64,000 bases of DNA from Pseudomonas viridiflava (GTDB lineage: Bacteria > Pseudomonadota > Gammaproteobacteria > Pseudomonadales > Pseudomonadaceae), in assembly GCF_900582625.1 (NCBI RefSeq), contig NZ_UTIQ01000084.1, positions 914,062 to 978,061 on the forward strand, read 5' to 3'. Position 1 is the stretch's first letter. Each line of letters opens with the position of its first letter. This document shows, piece by piece, positions 26,940 to 36,693 of the stretch. The notes under the pieces were generated by a model that ran no database searches, had not been told where the DNA came from, and saw only the letters and a list, made by a program, of their open reading frames with translations. The position numbers were made by a program, and so were the translations under genes.

Positions 26940-27671
26940 ATGAGCAATACGGCCCCGCTGGAAGGCGAAAAAATCCTGATCGTCGATGACGATCCCGGTC
27001 TGCGACGCCTGTTGGAACGTTTCCTGGAAGAGCAAGGCTACCGCGTTCGGGCGGTGGAAAACGTAGAGCAGATGGACCGTTTGCTCTCGCGCGAACTCTT
27101 CCAACTGTTGGTACTGGACCTGATGCTTCCCGGCGAAGACGGCCTTTCGGCCTGCAAACGTTTGCGCGAAGCCAACAACCAGATGCCAATCATCATGCTC
27201 ACCGCCAAAGGCGATGAGAGCAGCCGTATTCAAGGCCTCGAACAGGGCGCCGACGACTACTTGGCCAAACCCTTCAACCCTCGCGAATTGCTTGCACGCA
27301 TCAAAGCTGTGCTGCGCCGCCAGACCGTTTCCGTTCCTGGCGCGCCGGGTAGCGAAGACGAAACCGTGACCTTCGGCGACTACGAACTGTTCCTCGCCAC
27401 CCGCGAACTCAAACGCGGCGAAGAAGTACACATGCTCACCACCGGCGAGTTCGCCGTGCTCAAAGCTTTGGTGCAGCACGCTCGCGAACCGCTGACCCGC
27501 GACAAACTGATGAACCTGGCTCGCGGCCGTGAGTGGGATGCGCTGGAGCGCTCCATCGACGTGCAAATTTCCCGCCTGCGCCGGTTGATCGAGCCGGACC
27601 CGTCCAAGCCACGGTATATCCAGACCGTGTGGGGCGTGGGTTATGTGTTTGTGCCGGATGGTAATAAGTAA
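26940..27671 (+). CDS. ompR: OmpR-family response regulator (AmgR/OmpR)
   Basis: 243 residues, ATG 26940 with AAGGAG nine bases before. Receiver domain with acidic pocket ILIVDDDPG and phospho-acceptor D60 in LLVLDLMLPGEDG, the lysine in YLAKPFNPRELLAR, then a winged helix-turn-helix DNA-binding domain ending TVWGVGYVFVP. By position and sequence this is the pseudomonad OmpR ortholog named AmgR in P. aeruginosa, where with AmgS it controls membrane-protein stress and aminoglycoside tolerance. The kinase gene follows after a REP palindrome. Lies divergently from tex. Confidence 0.93.
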   Translation: MSNTAPLEGEKILIVDDDPGLRRLLERFLEEQGYRVRAVENVEQMDRLLSRELFQLLVLDLMLPGEDGLSACKRLREANNQMPIIMLTAKGDESSRIQGLEQGADDYLAKPFNPRELLARIKAVLRRQTVSVPGAPGSEDETVTFGDYELFLATRELKRGEEVHMLTTGEFAVLKALVQHAREPLTRDKLMNLARGREWDALERSIDVQISRLRRLIEPDPSKPRYIQTVWGVGYVFVPDGNK

Positions 27672-27687
27672 CGCTGCACCACTCTCC

Positions 27688-27753
27688 TTGTGGGAGCGGC
27701 TTTAGCCGCGATGCGCTTGATTAAAAGCATCGCGGCTAAAGCCGCTCCTACAA
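27688..27753. repeat. REP palindrome between ompR and envZ
   Basis: Inverted arms TTGTGGGAGCGGCTTTAGCC and its complement with an 18-base loop, in the 112-base gap between the two genes of the two-component pair. Confidence 0.9.
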
Positions 27754-27783
27754 AACCCTCTCCTCCAGAATCTCTGCCTTGCC

Positions 27784-29097
27784 ATGAAAACCCCCGTCTG
27801 GTTCCCCCAAAGCTTCTTCGCCCGCACCCTGTGGTTGGTGTTGGTGGTGGTGCTGTTTTCCAAAGCGCTTACCCTGGTTTATCTGATGATGAACGAGGAT
27901 GTGCTGGTGGACCGCCAGTACAGCCACGGCGCCGCCCTGACGCTGCGCGCCTATTGGGCAACCGAGGAAGACAAGCGCGCCGTTATCGAAAAAGCCGCCG
28001 GCCTGCGCTGGACCTCCGACGCTGAAGAACCGCCGGGCGAGCAGCATTGGCCGTATACCGGCATCTTCCAGCGGCAAATGCGCATGGAGCTGGGGCCAGA
28101 CACCGAGGTGCGGCTGCGGATTCATCAGCCGTCTGCGCTGTGGGTGCGGGCGCCGGCGTTGGGCGATGGTTGGGTGGAAGTGCCGCTGTACCCGCATCCG
28201 CTGCGCGGGCAGAAAATCTGGGGCGTGCTGGGCTGGTTTCTGGCCATCGGCGTGCTGTCGACGGCGGCGGCGTGGATTTTCGTGCGCCAACTCAACCAGC
28301 CGCTGCAACGCTTGGTATCGGCGACGCGCCAGTTGGGGCAGGGCCGAAGCGTACGCTTGCCGATCAGCGACACGCCGAGCGAAATGACCGAGGTCTACAG
28401 CGCCTTCAACCAAATGGCCGATGGCCTGGAGCAAGCCGCCCGCGAGCGTGAGCTGATGCTGGCTGGGGTTTCCCACGACCTGCGTACGCCGCTGACGCGC
28501 TTGCGCCTGGGCCTAGAGTTGCTTAACAGCGACACCGAGCTGGTCGAAGACATGGTGCGCGACATCGAAGACATGGACGCCATCCTCGACCAGTTCCTGG
28601 CCTTTATCCGCGACGGTCGCGACGAGCGCCTGGAAGAAGTGGACCTGGCCGACCTGGTCGCCGACGCCGTGGCGCCGTTCAACCACGACAAGGAAAACGT
28701 GCGTCTGTGCCTGGAGCCCGTGCCGCCGTTTCCCCTGCGTCGGGTGTCGATGAAGCGTCTGCTCAACAACCTGATCGAAAATGCCCTGCACCACGGCGGC
28801 AATGCTGTGGAAGTGGCGGCGTATGTGTCGGGCGATAGCAGCGCGCCGTACGTGGTGCTCAGCGTGCTCGACCGGGGCAACGGCATTGATCCGGCCGAAC
28901 TGGGCGACATCTTCAACCCGTTCATTCGCGGCGACCGCGCCCGTGGCGGCAAAGGCACCGGCCTGGGCCTGGCCATCGTCAAACGCATCGCCGCCCAGCA
29001 CGGCGGCAGCGTAGAACTGCGCAACCGCTCGGGTGGCGGGCTGGAAGCGCGGGTGTGCTTGCCCTTGGGCCTGCTGCTGCCGCGCGACGCGGTGTAA
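27784..29097 (+). CDS. envZ: OmpR-partner sensor histidine kinase (AmgS/EnvZ)
   Basis: 437 residues, ATG 27784. An N-terminal membrane segment (about 14-34), a periplasmic sensor of about 120 residues, a second membrane segment (about 150-170), a HAMP linker, and the kinase core: H-box MLAGVSHDLRTPLTRLRLG with the phosphorylated histidine at residue 231, N-box NNLIENALHHGG, G1 VLDRGNGIDP and GGKGTGLGLAIVKRIA. Complete and intact. Autophosphorylates and passes the phosphate to the OmpR protein encoded upstream. Ends 18 bases before a repeat copy. Confidence 0.93.
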   Translation: MKTPVWFPQSFFARTLWLVLVVVLFSKALTLVYLMMNEDVLVDRQYSHGAALTLRAYWATEEDKRAVIEKAAGLRWTSDAEEPPGEQHWPYTGIFQRQMRMELGPDTEVRLRIHQPSALWVRAPALGDGWVEVPLYPHPLRGQKIWGVLGWFLAIGVLSTAAAWIFVRQLNQPLQRLVSATRQLGQGRSVRLPISDTPSEMTEVYSAFNQMADGLEQAARERELMLAGVSHDLRTPLTRLRLGLELLNSDTELVEDMVRDIEDMDAILDQFLAFIRDGRDERLEEVDLADLVADAVAPFNHDKENVRLCLEPVPPFPLRRVSMKRLLNNLIENALHHGGNAVEVAAYVSGDSSAPYVVLSVLDRGNGIDPAELGDIFNPFIRGDRARGGKGTGLGLAIVKRIAAQHGGSVELRNRSGGGLEARVCLPLGLLLPRDAV

Positions 29098-29114
29098 CAC
29101 CGACTCGGTCTGCC

Positions 29115-29200
29115 CTGTAGGAGCCAGCTTGCTGGCGAACCCTGCAAACCACAGCGGCCAGACCTCCGTTTGCACGGTTCGCGACCAAGGTCACTCCCAC
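29115..29200. repeat. composite REP-like repeat, left copy flanking the LOV gene
   Basis: Begins CTGTAGGAGCCAGCTTGCTG and ends GTTCGCGACCAAGGTCACTCC, with a variable middle. A second copy with the same orientation is at 33088-33173. Each copy is an imperfect inverted repeat. Confidence 0.85.
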
Positions 29201-29292
29201 ACGACCATCGGACTTATCGGTACTGGCAAAACAGCACCACGCCTTTCGTGGCGCTGTTCTATGCTATGGCAGCGTCTTGTCCCGAGGTCCGC

Positions 29293-32200
29293 ATGCCGGC
29301 TGTTTTCAATCATCCCCCGAAGTGGACCTGGTGGCTGCCATTGCCACTGTTGCATCTGGCGACGTGGTGTTCGCTGTCGACCCAATTCACGCCGGGTTTG
29401 GCGCTGTGGTACCTGCCGTTTGCGCTCGGTCTGGTGTTCACCTATTGGTGGGGGCCGCGGGTGTTGCTGGCCGTCTACATCAACGCCGCCCTCAGTGCGC
29501 CGTTGTGGGGCGTGGCGTGGCAATGGGGGCCGGTGTTTGGCTTACCCGAGGTTATCGCCGTCGCCTGCGGCTGGTGGTTGCTGAGCCGGCGCCCCTTCGA
29601 TTTCGCCTTGCCCGACCTCAGTCATGTCATTCGCTATTTGCTGCTGGGCGTTCTGGTGCCGGTGTCACTGCTGGCGCTGCTCAAACAGGCGGCCTTGTTT
29701 GTCTGCTTCCACGCACCGAAAACCGACTGGGCGATGGACAGCCTGAACATGTGGCTGGCCGACAGCTTCAGCACGCTGGTTATCGTCACGCCCATGCTCA
29801 GTTACCTCACGCTGTACCTGCGCCGGCTCGGCTGGGTGGCGCCGTTCGGCACAGGCAGCGATCACCGCGTGGAACTGCTCGCCGAACCGCTGCGCCGCTC
29901 GCCGCCCTGGTGGCTGCTGGTGAGTTTGATGTTCGGCTTGCCGTTACTGCTCGACATTTTGCCGACTCCCCTGCAACTGCCTTTGCTCGGCGTGGTGATG
30001 CTCAGCCTGGCCATGCTCTGGGGTTATCCCGGCGCTTTGTGCGGCGCGATCATGAGCAGCTTGGTGGTGCTCGCCCTGCCGCTGCTGCAAGAGCGACCCG
30101 TTCCCGCCGCCCTGTTGAACGCGCCGCTCACCGAATTGCATTTGAGCGTGCTGCTGTTGATGGTCGCCACCTTGTTAATCGGCCGCAGCCTCAGCGACTT
30201 GCGCCTGGCCCTCAGCCGCAGCGCCCATATGCAGCAGCAACTGGCCCTGGCCAACCTGGCGCTGGAAGCCAGCCCGTTGGGCATCACCATCGCCGATGCG
30301 CGCCAACCCGATTTTCCGATGATCTACTGCAACCCCATGTTCGAGCGCATCACCGGCTACAGCAGCAGTGAAGCGTTAGGACAAAACTGCCGGTTCCTGC
30401 AAGGCACCGACCGTAATCAGGCCGACCTTCACCGCGTGCGCGCTGCGCTGCAACGCGGCGAGGCCACGCAGGTAACCCTGCGCAACTACCGCAAAAACGG
30501 CACGCTGTTCTGGAACGAAATCACCCTGTCGCCGTTGCGCGACGACCAGGGCATCAGCCATTACATCTCCCTGCAAAACGACGTGACCTCGCGCGAGCGC
30601 CTGGCCAGCGAGGTGTCGGCACGCCGGGAAGAACTGCTGCGCCAAACCCATCTGCTGTCGCAAACCGAAGCCATCGCCGACATCGGCGGCTGGGTGCTCG
30701 AAGTGCCGGGCCTGGACATGTTCTGGAGCGAAGGCTGCTTTCGCCTCTATGAACTCGACCCCACCGGCGCCACGCCGAACTTTGAGCAGGCCATCAGCTA
30801 TCTCGATAAAGAAGGCCAGGCTATTGCGCGTCGTACTGTCACCGACACCCTGAGCGATGGCCGATCCTTCGATGTGGAAGTGCGGCTGATAACCGCCAAA
30901 GGAAACTCGCGGTTCTTGCGCGTGATGGGCCTGGCGGAAATGGACGAAGGCCAGGTGATCCGCATCTATGGCGCCATTCAGGACATCTCCGCCCGCAAGC
31001 TCACCGAACAACAGCTGCGCGAACGGGACGAATGGCTGCGCCTGTTCTTCGAAGCGCCGCTGATCGGCATGGCCATGATCAGCCCGCAAGGCATGTGGCT
31101 GGAGGTCAACAGCAAGCTTTGCCAGATACTCGGGCGCGGGCGCGATTACCTGCGCAACTGCGGTTGGGCGCAAATCACCCACAGCGACGATTTGCTTATC
31201 GAGCAACCGCTGTTCGAAAGCGTGGCCCTGGGCGAGCGCGACGATTACGAATTGGAAAAACGCTTCCTGCGTGAAGACGGCAGCGTCATTTACACCCGCC
31301 TGAGCCTGCGTGCGGTGCGTGATCCACAAGGGCAACTGGAAGCCTGCCTGGCGCTGATTGAAGACATCACCGCCCGCTACGAAGCCGAAGCCCGCTACCG
31401 CACATTGGTTGAGCACGCGCCGGAAGCCATCTTGCTGTTCACCGAAGACGGCGGCCTGGTTGATGTAAACGAAAACGCCGAGCGCCTGTTCAAGCTCAGC
31501 CGCAACGAGTTGATTGGCCGTCGTCCCGTAGAACTGAGCCCGGCCCGCCAGGCCGATGGGCGCCTATCGGTACAAGCGGGCAATGGCTACACCACGGCAG
31601 CGCTGGAAGGCGCGGCGCCGGTATTCGAGTGGTTGCACCGCGACAGCGCCGGGCGCCAATTGCCATGCGAGGTGCGCTTGGTGCGCATGCCCGGCGAGCA
31701 GAAACTGATACGTGCCAGCGTCACCGATATTTCCGAACGCCAGCGTTATCAGCGGGAAATCGAACGCCTGGCTTACAGCGACGAACTGACCGGCTTGCCC
31801 AACCGCCGCCTGCTGCTCGACCGCCTGCAACACGCCATGACCCGTGAGATTCGCGACAGCTCGTTTGGCGCGCTGCTGTTTATCGACCTCGACCACTTTA
31901 AAACCGTCAACGACAGCCTTGGTCACCCGGTCGGCGACGCGCTGCTGCGCGAAGTCACCACGCGCCTGGCAGGCTGCCTGCGCGCCGAAGACACCCTGGC
32001 ACGCCTGGGCGGCGACGAGTTTGTGGTGCTGCTGGAAAGCATCGGCGACAACCCGGAAATCGCCGGCGAACACGCGGCCGACGTCGGCGAAAAGCTGCTG
32101 CAAAGCTTGCTCGGCAGCTACCACATCGACGGCCACGAACTGTCCATCAGCGCCAGCATCGGCATTGCCCTGCACCCGGTGGGCGACCAGGGCGCCGCCG

Positions 32201-33069
32201 ATGTGCTGAAACAGGCCGACACCGCCATGTACCGCGCCAAGCGCGGCGGGCGCAACGCGCTGCACTTCTTCGCCCCGGCCATGCAGGCCGCTATCGACCA
32301 ACGTCTGCAACTGCAAGGCGAACTGCGCCAAGCGATTGCCCGCGACCAATTGCACTTGGCGTTTCAGCCGCAGCTGGACCTGAAGACCGGCAAGGTGGTG
32401 GGCGCCGAAGTCCTGCTGCGCTGGACTCATCCCGAACGCGGCGAAATTCCGCCCGCGCAGTTCATTCCCCTGGCCGAAGAAACCGGACTGATTCTGGACA
32501 TCGGCGCCTGGGTACTTGATGAAGCGTGCGCCGCGCTCGCGCGTTGGCATTGGCGTTTGCCGGAGCTGGTGTTGGCCGTCAACCTCAGCCCCCATGAACT
32601 GCGCCAATTCGACGTGGTGCAACGCGTGGCCGACTGCCTCAACCGCTACGACCTGCCCGCCAGCGTGCTGGAGCTGGAAATTACCGAAGGCGTGCTGCTC
32701 GAAGACGTCGACCAATGCATCGCCGCCATGCAGGCGCTGAAAGCGCTTGGCGTGCGCTTCGCCATCGACGATTTCGGCACCGGCTATTCCTCGCTCACCT
32801 ACCTCAAACGGTTGCCGCTGGACCGGCTGAAAGTCGACCGCAGCTTCGTCAACGACCTGCCCGACGATGCCAGCGGAATGATGCTGGTCGAAACCATCCT
32901 GATGATCGCCCGCAACCTCGGCCTGGAATGCGTGGCCGAAGGCATCGAAAACTCCGCACAGTTCGAGAGCCTGCGCGGGCTCGATTGCGCGTTGGGTCAG
33001 GGCTTCTTTTTCAGCCAACCATTGAGTGAGGAAGAGTTTCTGACGTGGTTGCAGCAGCGGGGTAGCTAG
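29293..33069 (+). CDS. MASE1-LOV-PAS-PAS-PAS-GGDEF-EAL c-di-GMP protein
   Basis: 1258 residues from ATG 29293 (MPAVFNHPPKWTWW; CGAGG six bases before). Residues ~10-305: MASE1 sensor with about eight membrane helices. Residues ~345-455: a PAS domain with the LOV photoreceptor signature GQNCRFLQGTDRN; the flavin-bonding cysteine is C366, followed by NYRKNGTLFWNEITLSPL. Three further PAS domains follow (~455-575, ~576-696, ~703-816). GGDEF ~826-986 has intact GGDEF (906-910) and an R-A-E-D I-site. EAL ~1006-1253 has E1039 in an EVL motif, DDFGTGYSS (D1159), LKVDRSF and ECVAEGIE, so cyclase and phosphodiesterase both look catalytic. Flanked by directly repeated elements. Not part of an evident operon. 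Confidence 0.93.
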   Translation: MPAVFNHPPKWTWWLPLPLLHLATWCSLSTQFTPGLALWYLPFALGLVFTYWWGPRVLLAVYINAALSAPLWGVAWQWGPVFGLPEVIAVACGWWLLSRRPFDFALPDLSHVIRYLLLGVLVPVSLLALLKQAALFVCFHAPKTDWAMDSLNMWLADSFSTLVIVTPMLSYLTLYLRRLGWVAPFGTGSDHRVELLAEPLRRSPPWWLLVSLMFGLPLLLDILPTPLQLPLLGVVMLSLAMLWGYPGALCGAIMSSLVVLALPLLQERPVPAALLNAPLTELHLSVLLLMVATLLIGRSLSDLRLALSRSAHMQQQLALANLALEASPLGITIADARQPDFPMIYCNPMFERITGYSSSEALGQNCRFLQGTDRNQADLHRVRAALQRGEATQVTLRNYRKNGTLFWNEITLSPLRDDQGISHYISLQNDVTSRERLASEVSARREELLRQTHLLSQTEAIADIGGWVLEVPGLDMFWSEGCFRLYELDPTGATPNFEQAISYLDKEGQAIARRTVTDTLSDGRSFDVEVRLITAKGNSRFLRVMGLAEMDEGQVIRIYGAIQDISARKLTEQQLRERDEWLRLFFEAPLIGMAMISPQGMWLEVNSKLCQILGRGRDYLRNCGWAQITHSDDLLIEQPLFESVALGERDDYELEKRFLREDGSVIYTRLSLRAVRDPQGQLEACLALIEDITARYEAEARYRTLVEHAPEAILLFTEDGGLVDVNENAERLFKLSRNELIGRRPVELSPARQADGRLSVQAGNGYTTAALEGAAPVFEWLHRDSAGRQLPCEVRLVRMPGEQKLIRASVTDISERQRYQREIERLAYSDELTGLPNRRLLLDRLQHAMTREIRDSSFGALLFIDLDHFKTVNDSLGHPVGDALLREVTTRLAGCLRAEDTLARLGGDEFVVLLESIGDNPEIAGEHAADVGEKLLQSLLGSYHIDGHELSISASIGIALHPVGDQGAADVLKQADTAMYRAKRGGRNALHFFAPAMQAAIDQRLQLQGELRQAIARDQLHLAFQPQLDLKTGKVVGAEVLLRWTHPERGEIPPAQFIPLAEETGLILDIGAWVLDEACAALARWHWRLPELVLAVNLSPHELRQFDVVQRVADCLNRYDLPASVLELEITEGVLLEDVDQCIAAMQALKALGVRFAIDDFGTGYSSLTYLKRLPLDRLKVDRSFVNDLPDDASGMMLVETILMIARNLGLECVAEGIENSAQFESLRGLDCALGQGFFFSQPLSEEEFLTWLQQRGS

Positions 33070-33087
33070 CCAAAAGCGCGATCTGTT

Positions 33088-33173
33088 TTGTAGGAGCCAG
33101 CTTGCTGGCGAACCCTGCAAATGCCGGTCGCGAATGGTGTTTGCAGGGTTCGCGACCAAGGTCGCTCCTACAA
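33088..33173. repeat. composite REP-like repeat, right copy flanking the LOV gene
   Basis: TTGTAGGAGCCAGCTTGCTG at one end, GCGACCAAGGTCGCTCC at the other, imperfectly palindromic. Same orientation as the copy at 29115-29200. Nothing else is recognised in the 198-base gap before the sensor kinase. Confidence 0.88.
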
Positions 33174-33267
33174 TAATCCGTGCCTAACACGCTGCTATCA
33201 ATTTGCCTCCATTCACGCTTTTGCGTAGCGTGCATTCCCTCTACATCCCCCACGCTGCGAGGCCTCC

Positions 33268-36200
33268 GTGGCTGCTCTTCGTCTGCTGCTGTTGTCGCTG
33301 TTGCTGGCGTGTTCTGCCTCTGCGTGGGCCGGGTATCCAGGGTCGGTGGATTTGCGCGCCTGGTCGCCGGACGCCGAGCCGATGCGCATTATGAATGGCC
33401 AATGGCTGCTGACCTGGCGCGACGGCGCCCACGCGCCGCAGCGGGTGACGTTGCCGTTTACCTGGCACAACGGCACGCCGACCTGGTGGGGCGAGGTCGG
33501 GTTCGGCCGGGTGGAGTTCAGCACGCAGTTGTTGCTGCCGGTCTCCAACGAACCGCTGGCCTTGTATATCGATGCGCTGAAATCCGCCGGGCGCGTGTGG
33601 GTGGACGGTCAGCTGGTGGCCACCGCCGGCCGTGTCGGTGAGGCCGATGTCGAGCAGGCGCGCATCCGCCCGTTGCTCATTCCTCTGCCCATCGGGGCCG
33701 ACAGTGTGTTGGTGCGCATCGAGGTGTCGAACCATTTCCATCGCGAAGGCGGCATCGACATGCCGATTCTGGTGGGCGCCCGCAATTACCTCGAACACCG
33801 CGCCGCCATCGGCCAGGGCGTGCAGTTGTTCACGCTGGGTGGCTGCATTCTGATGGCCTTCTATCTGTTGCTGCTGGGCAGTTGGAACAGCCAGCAGATG
33901 CTCAGCGGCCCGTTCAGTTTGATGCTCGGTTTGGCGGCGATGAGCGCGGCGGCCAATAGCAGCTTGATGGACAGTCTCGACCTGCCCACCAGCCTGATCT
34001 ATCACATCAAGTACATCTGCCAGATTCTCTACCCGGCGATATATGCGCTGCTGCTGCGCCGGCTGTTTCCGGAAGAGTCGAGCCTGATTGTGGCGCGCGC
34101 GCTGTTGGCGGTTGCAGTGGTGATCACCCTGCTGATTCTGCTCACGCCGCCCGCGCTGTTCACCGGCACGCGCGAGTTGGCGGCGGTGTTGGTGGTGGGC
34201 TCGTGTATCTACTTTCTCAGCAACATCATTCACGCCGTGCTGCGCCATCGCGATGGCGCGCAGAGCATTTTGCTCGGCATGTTGGTGGTCACGGCGGCGG
34301 TGTGTAACGACGTGCTGCTGTACACCGAAGGCCTGGTCACGGTCAGCGTATTTCCCTTGGGCGTGTTGGGCTTGCTGCTGTCTCACGGCGTGGTGTTGGG
34401 GCAGCGCATGCTCGCCGCGCTGCGGCATAACGTGGAGCTGTCGGACCACCTTCAGCGCCTGAACACGTCGCTGGAGCAGCGTGTAGAACAGCGCACCGCC
34501 GTGCTGCGACAGAACCGCGACTTGCTCGACCGCACCCTCGAACACATGGACGCCGCGCTGCTGTCGGTGGACGGCCAGGGCACCATTCTGGCAATCAACC
34601 AGCGCTTTCGGCGCCTGTTCGGTATGTCGGCCGAGGTCACCACGCGCGAGCAGTTGCTGGAGCGCTTGCAGCAAGCCGAGCTGGCGCTGGACCCGTGCGA
34701 ATGCGCGTTGCTGTTGCCGGCGATTGGTCAGGAGTTGCGCGCCCGTGAAGACCTGCCGCTGGCCAACCGGCTGATCATCGACGTGCGCCGCCGCTCGCTG
34801 GCGGACGGCGGCTGGGTGTCAACCTTTGAAGATGTCACCAGCCAGCGCTTGGCCGAACTCGGCGTGCAGGGCGGCGACATTGGCCATTGGAAATTTGATG
34901 TGCACAAGCGCCAGTTGGAGGGCACGGAACGCTGCTGGAGCATGCTGGGGTATCACAGCGAAGCCATCGGCATGCCCAACTTGCTCAGCCTCAGCCACCC
35001 GCAAGATGGCAGCCGGTTACTGAGCGAAGTGCTGCGTGCGCGGCGCGGCAAAGGCGAGCTGCAATGCACCTTGCGCCTGGCCCACAGCAACGGCGACTGG
35101 CTGTGGGTGTCGCTGCGCGGGCGCTGCATTCTCGACCGTGCGCAGCGGCCGCGGTATTGGATTGGCGTAATCGAAGACATCGACCGCGAGGTGTGCGCGC
35201 AACTCGCGCTCGAGCAAGCGCGCGACCAAGCGGTGCGTGAGGCGCGGCAGAACGAAGAATTGCTAGCCACCCTTAGCCACGAACTGCGTACGCCGCTGGT
35301 GGCGATTCAAGGGCACATTTCCCTGCTGCTCGATCAGCATGAACTGCAAGTGGCGATGCGCCGACGCCTCGACACGGTACAGAACGCCTCGCGCAACCTC
35401 ACCGACGTGCTCGACGGCTTGCTGGCGCTGGCCCGCAGCGAAACCGCCAAGTTGCCGCTGCGCGTGCCGTTCGACCTGGCCGCGCTGGTGCGCGAGTGCG
35501 TCGAGGTGATGCGCCTGCAAGCCGGGGCCAAACAACTGGCGCTCAGTTTGCACATGGACCTGGGGGAGCGCTGCTGGGTGGAAGGCAGCCCCGTGGGCGT
35601 GCGGCAGGTGCTTTACAACCTGCTCGGTAACGCGATCAAGTTCACCCAGCAGGGTGGCATCAATGTGCGGGTGCAGGCCGATGCGCAGGGTGAAGGTTTT
35701 ATTCTGGTGGTCACCGACACCGGCATGGGCATTCCCGATGACTTGCAGTCGCAAGTGTTCGCCGCCTTCACCCGGCTTGACCAGCACAGCCACCAGCCGG
35801 GCGTGGGGTTGGGTTTGTACATCGTGCGGCGGCTGGTGCAGCTGCTCGGTGGCGAAATCAGCCTGCAAAGCAGCGTCGGCGTCGGCTCGTGTTTCCGCCT
35901 GGCGTTGCCGTGGCCGCCCTTGTTGCGCCATCAGCCGGAGCTGAATCTGGACGTGCCGCTGGACGGCCTGTACGTGCTGCTGGTGGAAGACGTGCCGGTC
36001 AGCCGCGAAGTAACCCGCGAGCTGCTGCTGAGCTGGGGCTGCCTGGTGGACACCGCCGTCGACGGCGAAGGCGCCATCGCCAGTTGCCAAGAGCACGACT
36101 ACGACCTGGTGCTGATGGACATGCGCCTGCCCGACATGGATGGCCTGGAAGCCAGTCGCATCATTCGTCAGCAACAAGGCGACGTTGGCCCGCTGATGGT

Positions 36201-36693
36201 GGCCCTCACCGCCAACGCCACAGATCTCGACCGTCAGGCTTGCCTGCAAGCCGGGCTGGATGGCGTGCTCGCCAAACCGCTGCAACGTCGTCATTTACAG
36301 GCACTGCTGAGCGGCGAAGACATGTTCGCGCCGTCGGCCGCCGACCTCGCCAGTGGCGACGAACGCGCCCTGGCCGCGCCGCGCTTCGAGCAGTTGCGCC
36401 AGTGGCTGGGCGCCAATTTGTTCGACCGTTTGCTGCCCTCGTTCCTGGCGTCGCTGGAGGAAGTGCGTGAAGGCGTGCAGGAGTTATTAACTGCGCCGAG
36501 CAGCGAGGCGGTGCAGGCGCGGCGCAGTGCATTGCTGCACCGTTTGCAGGGCAGCGCGGCAAACTTCGGCTTGCACGGTTTGGCGCGTCAGAGCCTGGCC
36601 GCGCAGCGCGGCGACATTGCGCTCGAGGTGCTGCGCGATGTGCTGGACGACCACCTGCACGTGCTGCGCGCCGAATTGGAACGGGTGGGGTAG
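33268..36693 (+). CDS. hybrid sensor histidine kinase with 7TMR-DISM, receiver and Hpt domains
   Basis: 1141 residues from GTG 33268. A signal peptide (ends ASAWAGYP) is followed by an extracytoplasmic 7TMR-DISM extracellular domain of beta-sandwich type (about 25-190), seven membrane segments (~190-400), a coiled coil, PAS domains (~430-560 and ~545-650), HisKA with H671 in TLSHELRTPLVAIQGH, an HATPase (DTGMGIPDD; GVGLGLYIVRRLV), a receiver with D951 in LVLMDMRLPDMDG, and a C-terminal Hpt with H1091 in LLHRLQGSAANFG. The chain is therefore H-D-H within one protein. It precedes a four-gene ABC transporter and resembles AgtS of P. aeruginosa (PA0600) by position. The output regulator is not found nearby. 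Confidence 0.88.
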   Translation: MAALRLLLLSLLLACSASAWAGYPGSVDLRAWSPDAEPMRIMNGQWLLTWRDGAHAPQRVTLPFTWHNGTPTWWGEVGFGRVEFSTQLLLPVSNEPLALYIDALKSAGRVWVDGQLVATAGRVGEADVEQARIRPLLIPLPIGADSVLVRIEVSNHFHREGGIDMPILVGARNYLEHRAAIGQGVQLFTLGGCILMAFYLLLLGSWNSQQMLSGPFSLMLGLAAMSAAANSSLMDSLDLPTSLIYHIKYICQILYPAIYALLLRRLFPEESSLIVARALLAVAVVITLLILLTPPALFTGTRELAAVLVVGSCIYFLSNIIHAVLRHRDGAQSILLGMLVVTAAVCNDVLLYTEGLVTVSVFPLGVLGLLLSHGVVLGQRMLAALRHNVELSDHLQRLNTSLEQRVEQRTAVLRQNRDLLDRTLEHMDAALLSVDGQGTILAINQRFRRLFGMSAEVTTREQLLERLQQAELALDPCECALLLPAIGQELRAREDLPLANRLIIDVRRRSLADGGWVSTFEDVTSQRLAELGVQGGDIGHWKFDVHKRQLEGTERCWSMLGYHSEAIGMPNLLSLSHPQDGSRLLSEVLRARRGKGELQCTLRLAHSNGDWLWVSLRGRCILDRAQRPRYWIGVIEDIDREVCAQLALEQARDQAVREARQNEELLATLSHELRTPLVAIQGHISLLLDQHELQVAMRRRLDTVQNASRNLTDVLDGLLALARSETAKLPLRVPFDLAALVRECVEVMRLQAGAKQLALSLHMDLGERCWVEGSPVGVRQVLYNLLGNAIKFTQQGGINVRVQADAQGEGFILVVTDTGMGIPDDLQSQVFAAFTRLDQHSHQPGVGLGLYIVRRLVQLLGGEISLQSSVGVGSCFRLALPWPPLLRHQPELNLDVPLDGLYVLLVEDVPVSREVTRELLLSWGCLVDTAVDGEGAIASCQEHDYDLVLMDMRLPDMDGLEASRIIRQQQGDVGPLMVALTANATDLDRQACLQAGLDGVLAKPLQRRHLQALLSGEDMFAPSAADLASGDERALAAPRFEQLRQWLGANLFDRLLPSFLASLEEVREGVQELLTAPSSEAVQARRSALLHRLQGSAANFGLHGLARQSLAAQRGDIALEVLRDVLDDHLHVLRAELERVG

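Noticed and set aside
31564..33159. 531-codon minus-strand frame opposite the GGDEF-EAL region
   Set aside because: It mirrors the LOV-GGDEF-EAL coding frame; no domain, ribosome-binding site or family resemblance.
33241..34674. 477-codon minus-strand frame opposite the sensor kinase N-terminus
   Set aside because: Gln/His/Arg-rich shadow of a recognised gene with membrane segments.
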